From: Dugong dugon
Lineage: Eukaryota; Chordata; Mammalia; Sirenia; Dugongidae
Direction of reading: 5' to 3'
Assembly (NCBI GenBank): GCA_030035585.1
Contig: CM057476.1
Span: forward strand, 21,560,501 to 21,624,500
DNA length: 64,000 nucleotides
The translations under genes and the position numbers were made by a program. The notes beneath the pieces were generated by a model, which was not told the origin of the DNA, searched no databases, and worked only from the letters and a program-made list of their open reading frames with translations. Below, one piece after another: positions 45,007 through 54,944 of the stretch. Each line of letters opens with the position of its first letter. The stretch's first letter is position 1.

Positions 45007-45913
45007 GTGTGTCAGGGTTGTATCCTTTCACCATACTTATTCAATCTGTATGCTGAGTAAATAATCCAAGAAGCTGGGCTATATGAAGAAGAATGGGGCA
45101 TCAGGATTGGAGGAAGACTCATTAACAACCTGTGTTATGCAGATGACATAACCTTGCTTGCTGAAAATGAAGAGGACTTGAAGCTTACTGATGAAGATCA
45201 AAGACCACAGCCTTCAGTATGGATTACACCTCAACATGAAGAAAACAAAAATCCTCATAACTGGACCAATAAGCAACATCATGATAAATGGAGAAAAGAC
45301 TAAAGTTGTCAAGGATTTTGTTTTGCTTGGATCCACAATCAATGCCCATGAAAGCAATAGTCAAGAAACAAAAGGACATATCACACTGAATGAATCTGCT
45401 GCAACGGACCTCTTTAAAGTGTTAAAAAGCAAAGATGTCACTTTGAGGACTAAGGTGCACCTGACCCAAGACATGGTGTTTTCAATCTCCTCATATGCAT
45501 GAGAAAGCTGGACAATGAATAAGGAAGATTGAAGAAGAATTGACACCTTTGAATCATGGTGTTGATAAAGAGTATTTAATATACCATGGAATGTCAAAAT
45601 AATGAACAAATCTGTTTTGGAAGAAGTACAGCCAGAATGCTCCTTAGAGACAAGGATGGTGAGACTTTGTCTCACATACTTTGGACACATTATCAGGAGG
45701 GACCAGTCCCTGGAGAAGGACATCATGCTTGGTAAAGTAGAGGGTCAGCGAAAAAGAGGAAGACCCTCAAAGAGATGGATTAACACAGTGGCTGCAACAA
45801 TGGGCTCAAGCATAACGATGATTGTGAGGATGGCACAGGACTGGGCAGTGTTTCGTTCTGTTGTACATAGGGTCGCTATGAGTCAGAACCAACTGGACAG
45901 CATCAAACAATAA
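45007..45913 (+). pseudogene. RTE RT remnant
   Basis: Begins within motif B (GCILSPYLFNLYAE, followed by a stop) and keeps an intact catalytic motif written CYADDITLL at about 45134. It then continues in shifting frames: 45191-45502 (VVKDFVLLGSTINAHESNS) and 45602-45913 (LCLTYFGHIIRRDQSLEK, GRPSKRWINTVA). Two frameshifts and several stops make it non-functional. In RTE elements these parts form the palm, thumb and C-terminal regions of the RT. Confidence 0.85.
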
Positions 45914-45925
45914 TAACAACAAGGG
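45007..45925 (+). mobile_element. RTE LINE, 5'-truncated
   Basis: Forward copy starting in RT motif B and ending 'gtcgctatgagtcagaacca' ... 'caataataacaac'. Closely parallels 745-1620. Confidence 0.9.
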
Positions 45926-45988
45926 CCTTTCGGGCTTTAAAATTAAATCCAATATTAAATTCAAATATTTCATTCATTCATGTCACAG

Positions 45989-46740
45989 TGCAGTGAGTTA
46001 CTTAATATGACCCTTCTAGCCATAGTCTTTGTAACTTCCTCCAATGACTGGTAGGGACTATGCAGATGAGGTGCTTGTGGCCCACCAAGGAGATTGGATA
46101 GCTTGTTAACAATGTAAATCATGCAAATAAGGTGTATGGAACCCTAACAAGGGGATTGGTACGTTTTGCCATCTCACTAGGCTTAAAGGGAGACATGGAG
46201 ATAGAGAGAGAGAAGCTGTAACATGGAAGACAGCAAGAGATAGTGGCACAGCAGTAGCAAGAGCGATAGTGGTGAGAGATGGTAGGAAAGAGGAGACCCG
46301 CGTGAGATGGCTTTGGTGGGGCTTGCTGACCCACAGAGCTAAAAGTATAACACTTGTTTGAGAAGGCTGCCATCAGTGCCCAGAGGCAACAAGACCTAAG
46401 CAGGGCCCAGTGGCAGAGGGCAAGAAGAAGCTATCCTGATCAAAGACCTGCATCCTGAGTTATTCCTGTTACTTCCAAGCTGATCTTGATCCTGAGGTGT
46501 ACCCTGTTACTTCCCTAATAAACCACTTAACTGTAAGCATGGTTTGTGAGTTCTGTGAGACATGGCGGCGAGTTACCAAACCCAAAGACAGGAGAGTACT
46601 GAGGGGAGAAGGAGTATTCAGTGTTAGAGATGATGGAGTGGTATAGCAGTTTGGAAAAGTTGGACATTTGGAACATCTTTAACTTCTGCCTCATAGGAAC
46701 CAGCTTTGTGCTGGTGCTTATAAAACATTTATTCATTTAT
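45989..46740 (+). mobile_element. ERV-L-like 5' LTR
   Basis: Starts TGCAGTGAG and matches the 3' LTR block by block ('ggcttaaagggagacatgga', 'ctgtaacatggaagacagca', 'cttctgcctcataggaa'). AATAAA polyadenylation signal at 46518-46523. The end is set by comparison with the 3' LTR and by the primer-binding site; a few bases are uncertain. Confidence 0.85.
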
Positions 46741-46741
46741 T

Positions 46742-46759
46742 TAGTGTCAGGAGTGGGAT
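46742..46759 (+). promoter_or_regulatory. Primer-binding site, tRNA-Leu type
   Basis: 'tagtgtcaggagtgggat' lies directly after the 5' LTR. It would pair with the 3' end of a tRNA-Leu except for the second base (A in place of G). This is the feature that gives the L group its name. Confidence 0.7.
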
Positions 46760-47211
46760 TCACTGCAAGGGCCCAGACTCACTGGAATTGTGGTTTTGGA
46801 AAAAAGTGAATAAACAGGAGAATGAGAAACCTTTGGTTTCTGGATAGGATAAAAAAAACCCATGGATTGAAGCAGCTATGTTGCAATCAGTTACCCAAGG
46901 CAAAAACTGTTCATGGGAATTAGGAGTGGTGGATCTAACTCCTGAAGAGCTGGCTAGTTGGATGCATATGGAAATACAAAGTGATAAGGAAAGGGGTGTG
47001 ACATACAATTCCTTGGTTGCTATTAACAGTAATAGCTGCAAGGGCAGGGAAAAAGAATGTAGGGGTGGACTGTAGCACTGAACCAAGCCCAGATCCTGTT
47101 TGGTCAGAGCTGCAACCATTAGTCTCAGAGCCGACTCAGAAAGGAAAAATCATGTCGGAACAACAGGAAGTACCCTATGACCACTGGTCACCAAGAAGGT
47201 AGTCCAGGAGG

Positions 47212-47812
47212 TATGATGGTTAAGGTTGTGTGTCAACTTGGCTGAGCCATGATTCTCAGTGGTTGGGTAGTTATGATGTAGTTTGGCAGCTATGTAATGA
47301 TGTAATCACCTCCATAATGAAATCTGATATAATGTAACCACCTCGATGATGAGATCTGGTATGAGAAGCCAATCAGTTGAAAGGGAGTTTCCTTGAGGGT
47401 GTGGCCTGCATCTAATATGTATGGACTTTCTGGCAAAGCTCACTGGCTTTTGTTTGCTCTAGACCCTGTAGCTGACTCCTCATCTGACCTCCAGTTCTTG
47501 GGACTTGAGCTGCCAATCTTGGGATTTGTCAGCGTCTGCACCCTGTGAGCCAGCAGCCTGCCATCTTATCTGCAAATCTTGGAATTCATCAGCCTCCACA
47601 GCCTGTGAGACAGTGGCCTGCCGTCTTACTGGCTGATCTTGGGATTCATCAGTCTCTTCAGCCTGTGAGCTAGCAACCTGCTGGCTGACTTGCCAATCTT
47701 GGGTTCACCAGCCCCTGTAGCTATATGAGTCAGGAGAAGCCTCCAGCCTCACTCACAAAAATTCAGGACTTTCCAGCATCTACAGCCATGTGAGTTATTT
47801 CCTTGATATAAA

Positions 47813-47844
<32 letters not shown>

Positions 47845-47886
47845 CGCTTCACTGATTTTGCTTCTCTGAGAACCCAGCCTAAGACA
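47212..47886 (+). mobile_element. MLT2-like (ERV-L) solo LTR in gag
   Basis: Opens 'tatgatggttaaggttgtgt' and closes 'gagaacccagcctaagaca', with the duplication 'ggagg' on both sides (47207-47211, 47887-47891). The polyadenylation-type 'gatataaatctctctc' followed by a short (TC)n(TA)n run precedes the end, as in MLT2 LTRs. It contains a four-unit tandem repeat (next entry). Confidence 0.75.
47505..47715 (+). repeat. 60-bp tandem repeat, about 3.5 units
   Basis: The word 'aatctt' (once 'gatctt') followed by 'ggga/ggaattcatcagc', 'cagcctgtgag' and 'cctgc' recurs with exact 60-bp spacing: the words end at 47520, 47580, 47640 and 47700. The units differ at many positions, so the array is old. 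Confidence 0.85.
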
Positions 47887-48599
47887 GGAGGGGAATGGGC
47901 AAAACAAAGAAACCACTGAAACGAGGGTGTATAGCATAAAGGAGTTGCTTCAGTTTGTAGATCGGTATTGTCAGCTTCCTGAGGAACCATTACTAAAATG
48001 GATTGTGAGAGTGACTAATTTAGGGTCACTGTCTTTAATTTTGAATGCTGCAGCATGGAAAAGTACGTTTGAGTTGATGTAAGACACACAACTCACTATG
48101 GAACAGTCACAAATGATGATACAAGATCCAGGTGCACAACAGGTTAACACGGAGGGAACAGCCAGCCTGGTGGACTGGATAAAAGTTGCAGTGAGATTTG
48201 TTTACCCTGAGAAGGGAAACTGCCCCCTCCCCTTGAAATACCCAATGGAACACTCCAGAGGAAGCAGCTGATGTGCTGATTATGCAAGCCATGCTGGAAT
48301 GGCTTTATGGTGATCAGGATATTCATCCAATTAGTATGTCCCTTCACAGGTCATGGTATATATGGTAATCAAGGGAGCCCCTTCTACATGGGTACCCCAT
48401 GTACCCTTGCTGCTGTGAAACAAAGCAACAATCTGAGAAGTCTTGTTAGATCTGTTGGCACAGCTTCCCTGCATGGGTCTTATAGATGCAAGAAACATAA
48501 TGGGAAGAGACAATGGGGAAAGAACTTACTCCAGAAGGATGGAGATTTTTAAATTGTTACTAAGAAATGGGATGAATATAGCAGACATTATTGGAGTTT

Positions 48600-49150
48600 A
48601 GACAAGTGTTCTAATGCAGCACTACAGGACGTTGAGTGGACCAATGGAAATTCTTGTTGATCCCCCAATGTTAAAGAGGCCTAAACAAGTCCATTCTATT
48701 CACCTCAGTCAGGAAGAATTTAATGATGGGAAGTCCCACCTGGGACTATTTGAAGCAGAGGCTCAGCTAGTTGATCAAGGGCTAATAAGGGGGCCAGGGT
48801 CTTCTGGTCCAGCCCCCAGCGAAGGACCTGAGGTCATATGCACATGTGTGGGTGAAATGGCCAGGGGATGGGGAAGAGAACTTCTTGGGGCTCCTGTGAG
48901 TCCAATGTACTATAATATCAAAACCTGTCAGTAAAATCTTGAAGGGGCCTAAGTTTAGACTGGGGGAATATGGAGATACAATGGTTGATGGGACTAAGGT
49001 GAAAGTTGGATGAGAACTGCAAAATTTAAACAGATCTTGTATGAAGTAGTTGCATCTCCCTTACCTGAATGTATTATTGGTATGGATATTATGTCTAATT
49101 GGGGAATGCTCCCGCTACATAATATTGGTAAAACTGAAGATGTGTAACTG
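48600..49150 (+). pseudogene. ERV protease region remnant
   Basis: About 49060-49120 translates to a CIIGMDIMSNWG-like segment, the C-terminal part of a retroviral aspartic protease, before a stop at about 49146. The active-site DTG is not recognisable upstream. The frame 48614-48934 lies in this region but shows no motif I can name. Confidence 0.5.
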
Positions 49151-50244
49151 CCCTTAGGCCAGTATTGATTGGACATGCTAAATGGGAACCAATAGAATTG
49201 CCTGAATCCACTCAGGTTGCTAATTTGAAACAGTATCAGATACCTGGTAGATAAAAGGAGATTACTTCTTTGATTAAAGATGTGCTAAGGGCTGGACTGT
49301 TGGTGCCAACAAATTTTTTGTATAACAGCGCTGTATGGTCCATGAAAAAGCCAGATGGCTCACAGAGACTGCCAGTAGGCTATTGAGGCCTCAGTGAAGT
49401 ACTGCTACCTATGGCTTCAGCTGTTCCAGACATATTATCAATGGTGCAGAAAATACAACAGGCTAAAGGAGACTGGTACTCAGTGATTGATCTTGCACAC
49501 GCCTTTTCTTGATCCCTATCTCGGAAAAGAGCCAGCTGCAGTTTGCTTTCACGTGGGCAGAATCTCAATTTACTTTCACTGTATTGCCACAGGGTTACTT
49601 GAATTCACTGGCTTACTGTCATAGTTTGGTTAGAAAAGACTTGGACTTGGTGCAAATCTTGTATAATGATACATTACATTGATGATATTATGTTAATATC
49701 AAACATCAAAGAACAGGCTAGGGATGATTTGAATACAGTGGTGGCCCATATGACCAACAGAGGCTGGTTAAGCAATCCAGCAAAAATCCAGGGCCCTGCC
49801 CAAATGGTGAAATTCTTGGGAATTACTTGGGCAGAAGCCATCTGTGACATTCTGTGGCAACCAAGAATAAATCACTGTTGCTACCTACCCCCAAGATGAA
49901 GCAGGAGGCCCAACGTTTGGTTGGTCTATATGGATCCTGGAGAACACGTATTCCACATCTTGGAATATTGCTGGGGCCCCATCCATAAAACCACTCAGAA
50001 GAAAACTGAGTTTAAATGTGGGCCAGAGCAACAGCAGGCTATGTTGGAATTACAGAAAGCGGTCTCACTCTCCCTGCCTTTAGGCTCTTATGATCCACAT
50101 TCAGACAAGATTTTCTTCCACACGTGCTTATGAAGACTGGAGCTTATGGTAAAAACCTGAAAATGTCACCCTACCGTGGCTGTTGGGATTCTGGGTTAGA
50201 AAGTTTTCAAATGCTGCAGTATGATACTTGCCATCTGAAAGGCA

Positions 50245-50412
50245 ATTAAACCCAAAAAAATCTGTTGCCCTTGAGTCAATTCTGACTCACTGCAACACTA
50301 TAGGAAAGAGTAGAATTGCCCCACAGGGTTTCCAAGCAGTGGCTGGTGGATCTGAATGGCCAACCCCTTGGTTAGCAGCTGTAGCTCTTAATCACTGTGC
50401 CACCAGGACTCC
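50245..50412 (-). mobile_element. AfroSINE in pol (first)
   Basis: Reversed copy from 'aatctgttgcccttgagtca' to 'ctgtgccaccaggactcc'; flanks 'ctgaaagg' on both sides (about 50235 and 50413). Confidence 0.9.
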
Positions 50413-50467
50413 TGAAAGGTGATAACTCGCCTGCTATTGAGCATTGATTGAGACTGCCTCAATGACC

Positions 50468-50630
50468 AAAAAAAACCAAACCTATTGCCATCAAGTCAAT
50501 TCTGACTCATAGCTACCCCATAGGACAGAATAGAACTGCCCCATAGAGTTTCCAAGGGGCAGCTGGTGGATTTGAACTGCCAACCTTTTGGTTAGCAGCT
50601 GAGCTCTTAATGACTGTGCCACCAGGGTTC
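50468..50630 (-). mobile_element. AfroSINE in pol (second)
   Basis: Reversed copy from 'aaaccaaacctattgccatc' to 'ctgtgccaccagggttc'; flanks 'tcaatgac' and 'tcagtgac'. Same orientation as the first, about 55 bases away. Confidence 0.9.
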
Positions 50631-50879
50631 AGTGACAGAAGGATGTAAAATCTTCATGAGACCTGAAATACCTATATTGTCTTGGGTGATGTCAGAGAAA
50701 CCCTCTAATAAGGAAGGCTGTGCCCAAAATAGTTCCATAATAAATTGGAAATGGTTCATAGAAGAACAAGCTACTAGGGGAATGCAGGGAGGCACTCACT
50801 GTATCCATGAGCAAGTAGCCTCTTTTCCCTAGGTCTTACCCTGAAACCACCTGAGAAGCTTTCAGAGTCCATTGCTACA

Positions 50880-51345
50880 TGGACAGTGCCCTATGAACAA
50901 CTTTCTGCTGATCAACAGAAGGTTTCTTGGTTCACAGATGGCAGTTCCAGGGTACATGGACAACATTTGATGTGGAAAGCTGCTGTATTAAGACCAGGAG
51001 ATGGAAAGACCCTGATGGAAGAAGGTAAGAACAGGTCAGCTTAATAGGCTGAACCACATGCTGTCTTCCTAGCCATGATGGAAGAATTGGGCAATGGTGA
51101 AAGCCCATGTGTTTGGAGTTTTACAATTCATGGGCAATGGCAAATGGCCTGGCTATATGGTCAGGCAAATGGGTGATGGATATCTGGACTAGTAAGGGGA
51201 CACTCATGTGGGGCATGGACTTATGGAAAGCACTCTGGGAATTTAGAGGGTGTGTTAGAGTAAGACATATTGATACCCATCAGAAGAAACCCCTTCCTGG
51301 ATTGGAAGGCAACTGGAATCAGCAAGTGGACCTGTTGGTATGTTC
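50880..51345 (+). pseudogene. ERV RNase H remnant
   Basis: A FTDGSSR segment at about 50930-50955 carries the first catalytic Asp of RNase H. The frame 51107-51412 carries a SWAMANGLAIWSG segment (the usual D-S pair before it is altered) and a RHIDTHQK segment. The order and spacing fit RNase H directly after the RT. Frameshifts near 51040 and 51090. Confidence 0.75.
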
Positions 51346-52080
51346 ACTTGAAGTGGCCATTTGGGTCCATGAAATGAGTGGACATGGGGGTGTTGTAGCA
51401 ATGCAGAGATGAGCTGAATCTAAACACAGCCCTCTTGCACCCTCTGAGGTACAAAATGCCAATAAGGACTTCTCTGTCTGCTAGCAAGAAAGGTAGAGGT
51501 TGCAAATGGCTATGGGGCAGATTCCCCAGGGGGAAGGCCCTGCACATAGTAGGCAAGTTGGTTATATTGAACCAATGATGTTGGTGGCATCAGGTGGCTA
51601 CAGATGGGTCCTCACAGGAATAGGTACTTACTCTGAACTGGGCTTTGCATATCCCATGACAGATGCAAATGCCAAAAACACCATTAAGGGATTGGAGCAA
51701 AAGATACTGTACCAATTTGGGCCACCAAGTTATATTTCATCAGATCAAGGAACACACTTTACAACCCACAGGGTGCAGCAATGGACCAAGAAACATCATA
51801 TTAAGTGAACATACCATGTTGCATATCATCTTCAGAGTAATGGTTTGATAGAGAATTGGAATGGGCAATTGAAACAATTGTTATTTAAAATGGGGGGGGG
51901 TGGATAAAAGCATGAAGGGCTGGCTCACACGACTTCATGAGTGTGTGCTCACACTCAATATGAGGGGGGCAAAGGGAGGATCACCACTAAACAGATTCCT
52001 ATGCTTCACTGGGGGGTTTGGGGAAGGGTGGCGGGGGAGGATGCTGATGCCACTGTACAGTTCTTCCCCACACCACCTAA
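51346..52080 (+). pseudogene. ERV integrase remnant
   Basis: The zinc-binding part is suggested by HEMSGHGG at about 51370-51392. The catalytic core lies in 51500-51808: VLTGIGTYSELGFAYP (first Asp replaced, reading GIGTYS) and SSDQGTHFT with the second Asp at about 51740. A LIENWNG segment with the third acidic residue follows after a frameshift at about 51805. A run of nine G at 51892-51900 adds another shift. It would join viral DNA to host DNA in a live element. Confidence 0.8.
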
Positions 52081-52815
52081 AATTTAATTTTTTCCTGCTG
52101 CATACTGTGATCCCAGGACCAGGGATGTAGCTGTGGGTGCCAGAAGCAGGGGTGATCCCTAAGCAACAGGATGTAACTATACCCCTGAACCTGTATGCCA
52201 GAATTCCCAAGGGCCTGATAGGATGGACTGTACCTTCCTCCATCTAGCAAAATTGGGGTTGACAGTGAATACAGCTGTTGAGATAGCCCACTAGTGTTAT
52301 ACCTATGTAATCCTACCCAACATGAATGGGAGTGGACTGAGGGGGAAGCATTTGTTAGACTGGTCTTGCTACCAGCAATCTGAACTGGCACAACAGCTGA
52401 ACCTGATGTCCCTTCCCAAGGTGGAAAAGTTTGGGTAAAATAAATGACAAATGGAAGGAAGGAGAAATAACAGCTGAAGGTAAAGGTATGAATAAATGGG
52501 TTGTGCAGTAGGGGAAATCTAACATTATGTGGATATCTTGAGAGAGACTCAGAGGAAGGGAATAATTTTCTCTCAGTTAAATTTTATCAGAGGCCAGAGA
52601 GGGTGAAGCTGAGATGGCTTTTGGAGAACCTGACCAGATCAGATGGATATCTGCAGGAGACCTGAATGGCTAGTACCTGAGTAACCTCACCATGATGACT
52701 CTTTACCCTACTGAAGGACTAATTGTTAATGACTGTTTTGGGCTGGTAAAATGATTTGGAGGGGGAAATTAATCCTTCAAGTATGAAAGGGCCAATGGAT
52801 AGAAGAGCCAGGGGG
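52080..52815 (+). other. ERV 3' internal region
   Basis: Between integrase and the 3' LTR. No env signature (no signal peptide, no transmembrane segment). Whether a dUTPase was present, as in some ERV-L, cannot be told. A purine-rich tract 'agaagagccaggggg' (52801-52815) directly precedes the LTR and fits a polypurine tract. Confidence 0.6.
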
Positions 52816-54079
52816 TGGCCCAGTGAATTACATAATATGGCCTTTCTAGCCATAATCTTTGTCACTCTCACCAAATGAGTGGCTGAGATATGCAAATAAG
52901 TTGCTTGTGGCCCATCAGTGGGATTGGATAGCTTGCTAATAATGTAAAAAAGTGCATGGCACCTTTGTGGGGGTGGGACTATGCAAATAAGGTGTATGGA
53001 GCCTGTCATGGATTGAATTGTGTCCCCCAAAAATATCTGCGAACTTGGCTGGGTCATGATTCCCAGTATTGTATGATTGTCCACCATTTTGTAATCTGGT
53101 GTGATTTCCTTATGTGTTGTAAACTCTGTCTCTATGATGCAGTAAGATGGATTAGCAGCAGTTATACTGATGAGGTCTACCTAATTAGATAGTGTCTTAA
53201 GCCAATCTCTTTTGAGATATTAAAGAGAGAGGCGAGCAGAGACACGTGGGAATCTCATACCACCAAGAAAAGCAGTGCCGGAGCAGAGCGTGTCCTTTGG
53301 ATCTGAGGTTCGTGTGCAGAGAAGCTCCCAGACCAAGGGAAGATTGATAACATGGACCTTCCTCCAGAGCTGACAGAGAAAGTGTTCCCTTGGAGCTGAC
53401 TCCCTGAATTTGGACTTGTAACCTACTGGACTGTGAGAGAATAAACTTGTCTTTGTTAAAGCCATCCACTTGTGGTATTTCTGTTACAGCAGTACTAGAT
53501 GACTAAGAGTCCTAATGAGGGGATTGGCCAGTTTTGCCATCCTGCTAGGCTTAAAGGGAGACACGGGGAGAAAGGGAGGAGCTGTAACATGGAAGACAGC
53601 AATAGACAGTTCTGCAGCAGTAGCAAGAGTGATAGCGAGACCGAAACCAGGAGACGGGTGTGAGATGGCTGTAGTGGGGCTTGCCGACCCACGGAGCTAA
53701 AAGTTGTAACACTTGCCCGAGAAGGTCCCCAGCAGGGCCTGGCAGCAGAGAGCAAGAAGAAGCTGTCTTGATTGAAGAACTGCATCCTGAGTTATTCCTG
53801 TCACTTCTTAGCTGATCCCAATCCCAAGATGTATTCTGTTACTTCCTTAATAAATCACTTCACTGTGAGTGTGGTTCGTGAGTTCTCTGAGATGTTGCAG
53901 AGAATTACCAAACCCGAAGACATGAGGAGAGTACTGAGGGGAAGGGGAGTATTCGATGTTAGAGATGATGGAGTGGTACAGCAGTTAGGAAAAGTTGGAC
54001 ATTTGGGACATCTTTAACTTCTGCCTCATAGGAATCAGCTTTGTGCTGATCCTTATAAAATTAATTATTCATTTAATGC
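52816..54079 (+). mobile_element. ERV-L-like 3' LTR, split by MaLR-like LTR
   Basis: Starts TGGCCCAGTGAA and follows the 5' LTR through 'gcaaataaggtgtatggagc'. It resumes at about 53512 with 'taatgaggggattggccagt' and ends near 54079 before 'cacag'. AATAAA at about 53849. Confidence 0.85.
53004..53506 (+). mobile_element. MaLR-like solo LTR in the ERV 3' LTR
   Basis: 503 bp from TGTCATGGATTG to GATGACTAA, flanks 'gagcc' and 'gagtc' (4 of 5). The 5' LTR of the provirus lacks it at the matching site, which confirms later insertion. Confidence 0.9.
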
Positions 54080-54162
54080 CACAGAAATGTGTGCACCACA
54101 TATGATTTGCCAGGCATTGCTCCAGGCACTGTTCTAGTCAGAGGCGAATCAGAGATGAGCTA

Positions 54163-54345
54163 GACCAGGCTTTCTCCACCACAGCACCATTGTCATTTGG
54201 CCAGATAATTGTGTTCTGTGCAGTGTAGGATGTTTAGCCTCTACCTACTAAATAAGAGTAGTACCTCCCTAAAATGTCTCCAGATGTTACCAAATGTCTC
54301 CTGGGAGCCAAATCAACCCCAGCTGAGAATCACTGAGCTAGACTA
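54163..54345 (-). mobile_element. MER5A-like hAT-Charlie remnant
   Basis: Reversed: 'ccattgtcatttggccagat', 'gtaggatgtttagcctctac', 'aaaatgtctccagatgttac' and 'cagctgagaatcactgagct'. A non-autonomous DNA transposon. 54.35-54.74 kb after it is non-coding, with an old-repeat trace near 54.6-54.7 kb. Confidence 0.8.
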
Positions 54346-54751
54346 ATAAAGATCCCTCATCTCCTGGGCTTATGTTCCCTGGGGAGAGACACAACAATCA
54401 TGTTTAAATAAAAAAAAAGAAATTATCAGAGAATGATAAATGTATGATAAAAACAAAGTGGGGTGATGAGACAGGGTGTTACTGGTTGGGTGGGCAGAGA
54501 AGGCATCTCTGAAAAGATGATATTTCATCTGAGACCTGAATGTCAGGCAGGAAGGAGTCAGCCGTGCAAAGATCTGGAGGAAGAATGCTTCTGGTAGAGG
54601 AAATAGTGAAAGGCCAAGAGGCTGGATAAAGATTGGTTTGTTGAAGGAACAGAGTAAGAGAAGAGGGAGGGGAGGGTCAGATCACAGAGGGCCTCATGGG
54701 CCTGGGGAGGGAGGTTAGATTTTATTTTTAAATATGAGCATCTATTATGTG

Positions 54752-54930
54752 CTGGGAGCCCTGGTGGCACTGTGGTTAAGCATTCGGCTGCTAACAAAAA
54801 GGTCAGCAGTTTGAATCCACCAGGCACTCCTTGGAAACCCTATGGGTCGGTTCTACTCAGTCCTATAGGATCACTATGAGTCAGAATTGACTTGATGGTA
54901 ACAGGTTTGTTTTCTATTTTGTTTTTTTTG
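54752..54930 (+). mobile_element. AfroSINE
   Basis: Forward: 'gggagccctggtggcactgt' to 'aacaggtttgttttc'. Target duplication 'attatgtgctggg' / 'attatgtgttggg' (about 54740-54752 and 54932-54945). Confidence 0.95.
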
Positions 54931-54944
54931 AATTATGTGTTGGG

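Larger units (their letters stand above)
46800..48560 (+). pseudogene. ERV gag remnant, split by an LTR
   Basis: Region between the primer-binding site and protease. Short frames at 46878-47075, about 47918-48080 (containing KELLQFVDRYCQLPEE) and 48307-48552 are consistent in position and composition with gag matrix and capsid parts. No clear CCHC knuckle was seen. The MLT2-like LTR (47212-47886) breaks it. Identification rests mostly on position, so the exact limits are uncertain. Gag would form the particle shell. Confidence 0.55.
49240..50870 (+). pseudogene. ERV reverse transcriptase remnant
   Basis: Pieces in order: early RT around 49255-49500 ('kpdgsqr'-type segment, then a 'dl..af' motif A region with a stop), the catalytic YIDDIML at about 49675-49695 in the frame 49666-49899, thumb in 49921-50133 and connection in 50632-50832. 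Frameshifts occur near 49510 and 49900, and two AfroSINEs interrupt the connection. The YIDD form of the motif and the position before RNase H fit an ERV-L type pol. It is non-functional. Confidence 0.8.
45989..54079 (+). mobile_element. ERV-L-like (class III) provirus with nested inserts
   Basis: Two related LTRs flank decayed gag-pro-pol in plus orientation. The 5-bp sequence 'cacag' lies on both outer sides (45984-45988 and 54080-54084), as expected of a retroviral integration. The primer-binding site resembles that for tRNA-Leu, and there is no recognisable env, both in line with the ERV-L group. Later insertions: MLT2-like LTR (47212-47886), two AfroSINEs (about 50245-50412 and 50468-50630) and a MaLR-like LTR (53004-53506). 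Every gene is disrupted. Confidence 0.85.

Noticed and set aside
51900-52391. Possible env or dUTPase frame after ERV integrase
   Set aside because: Frames on both strands are short and show no signal peptide, membrane segment or dUTPase motif.
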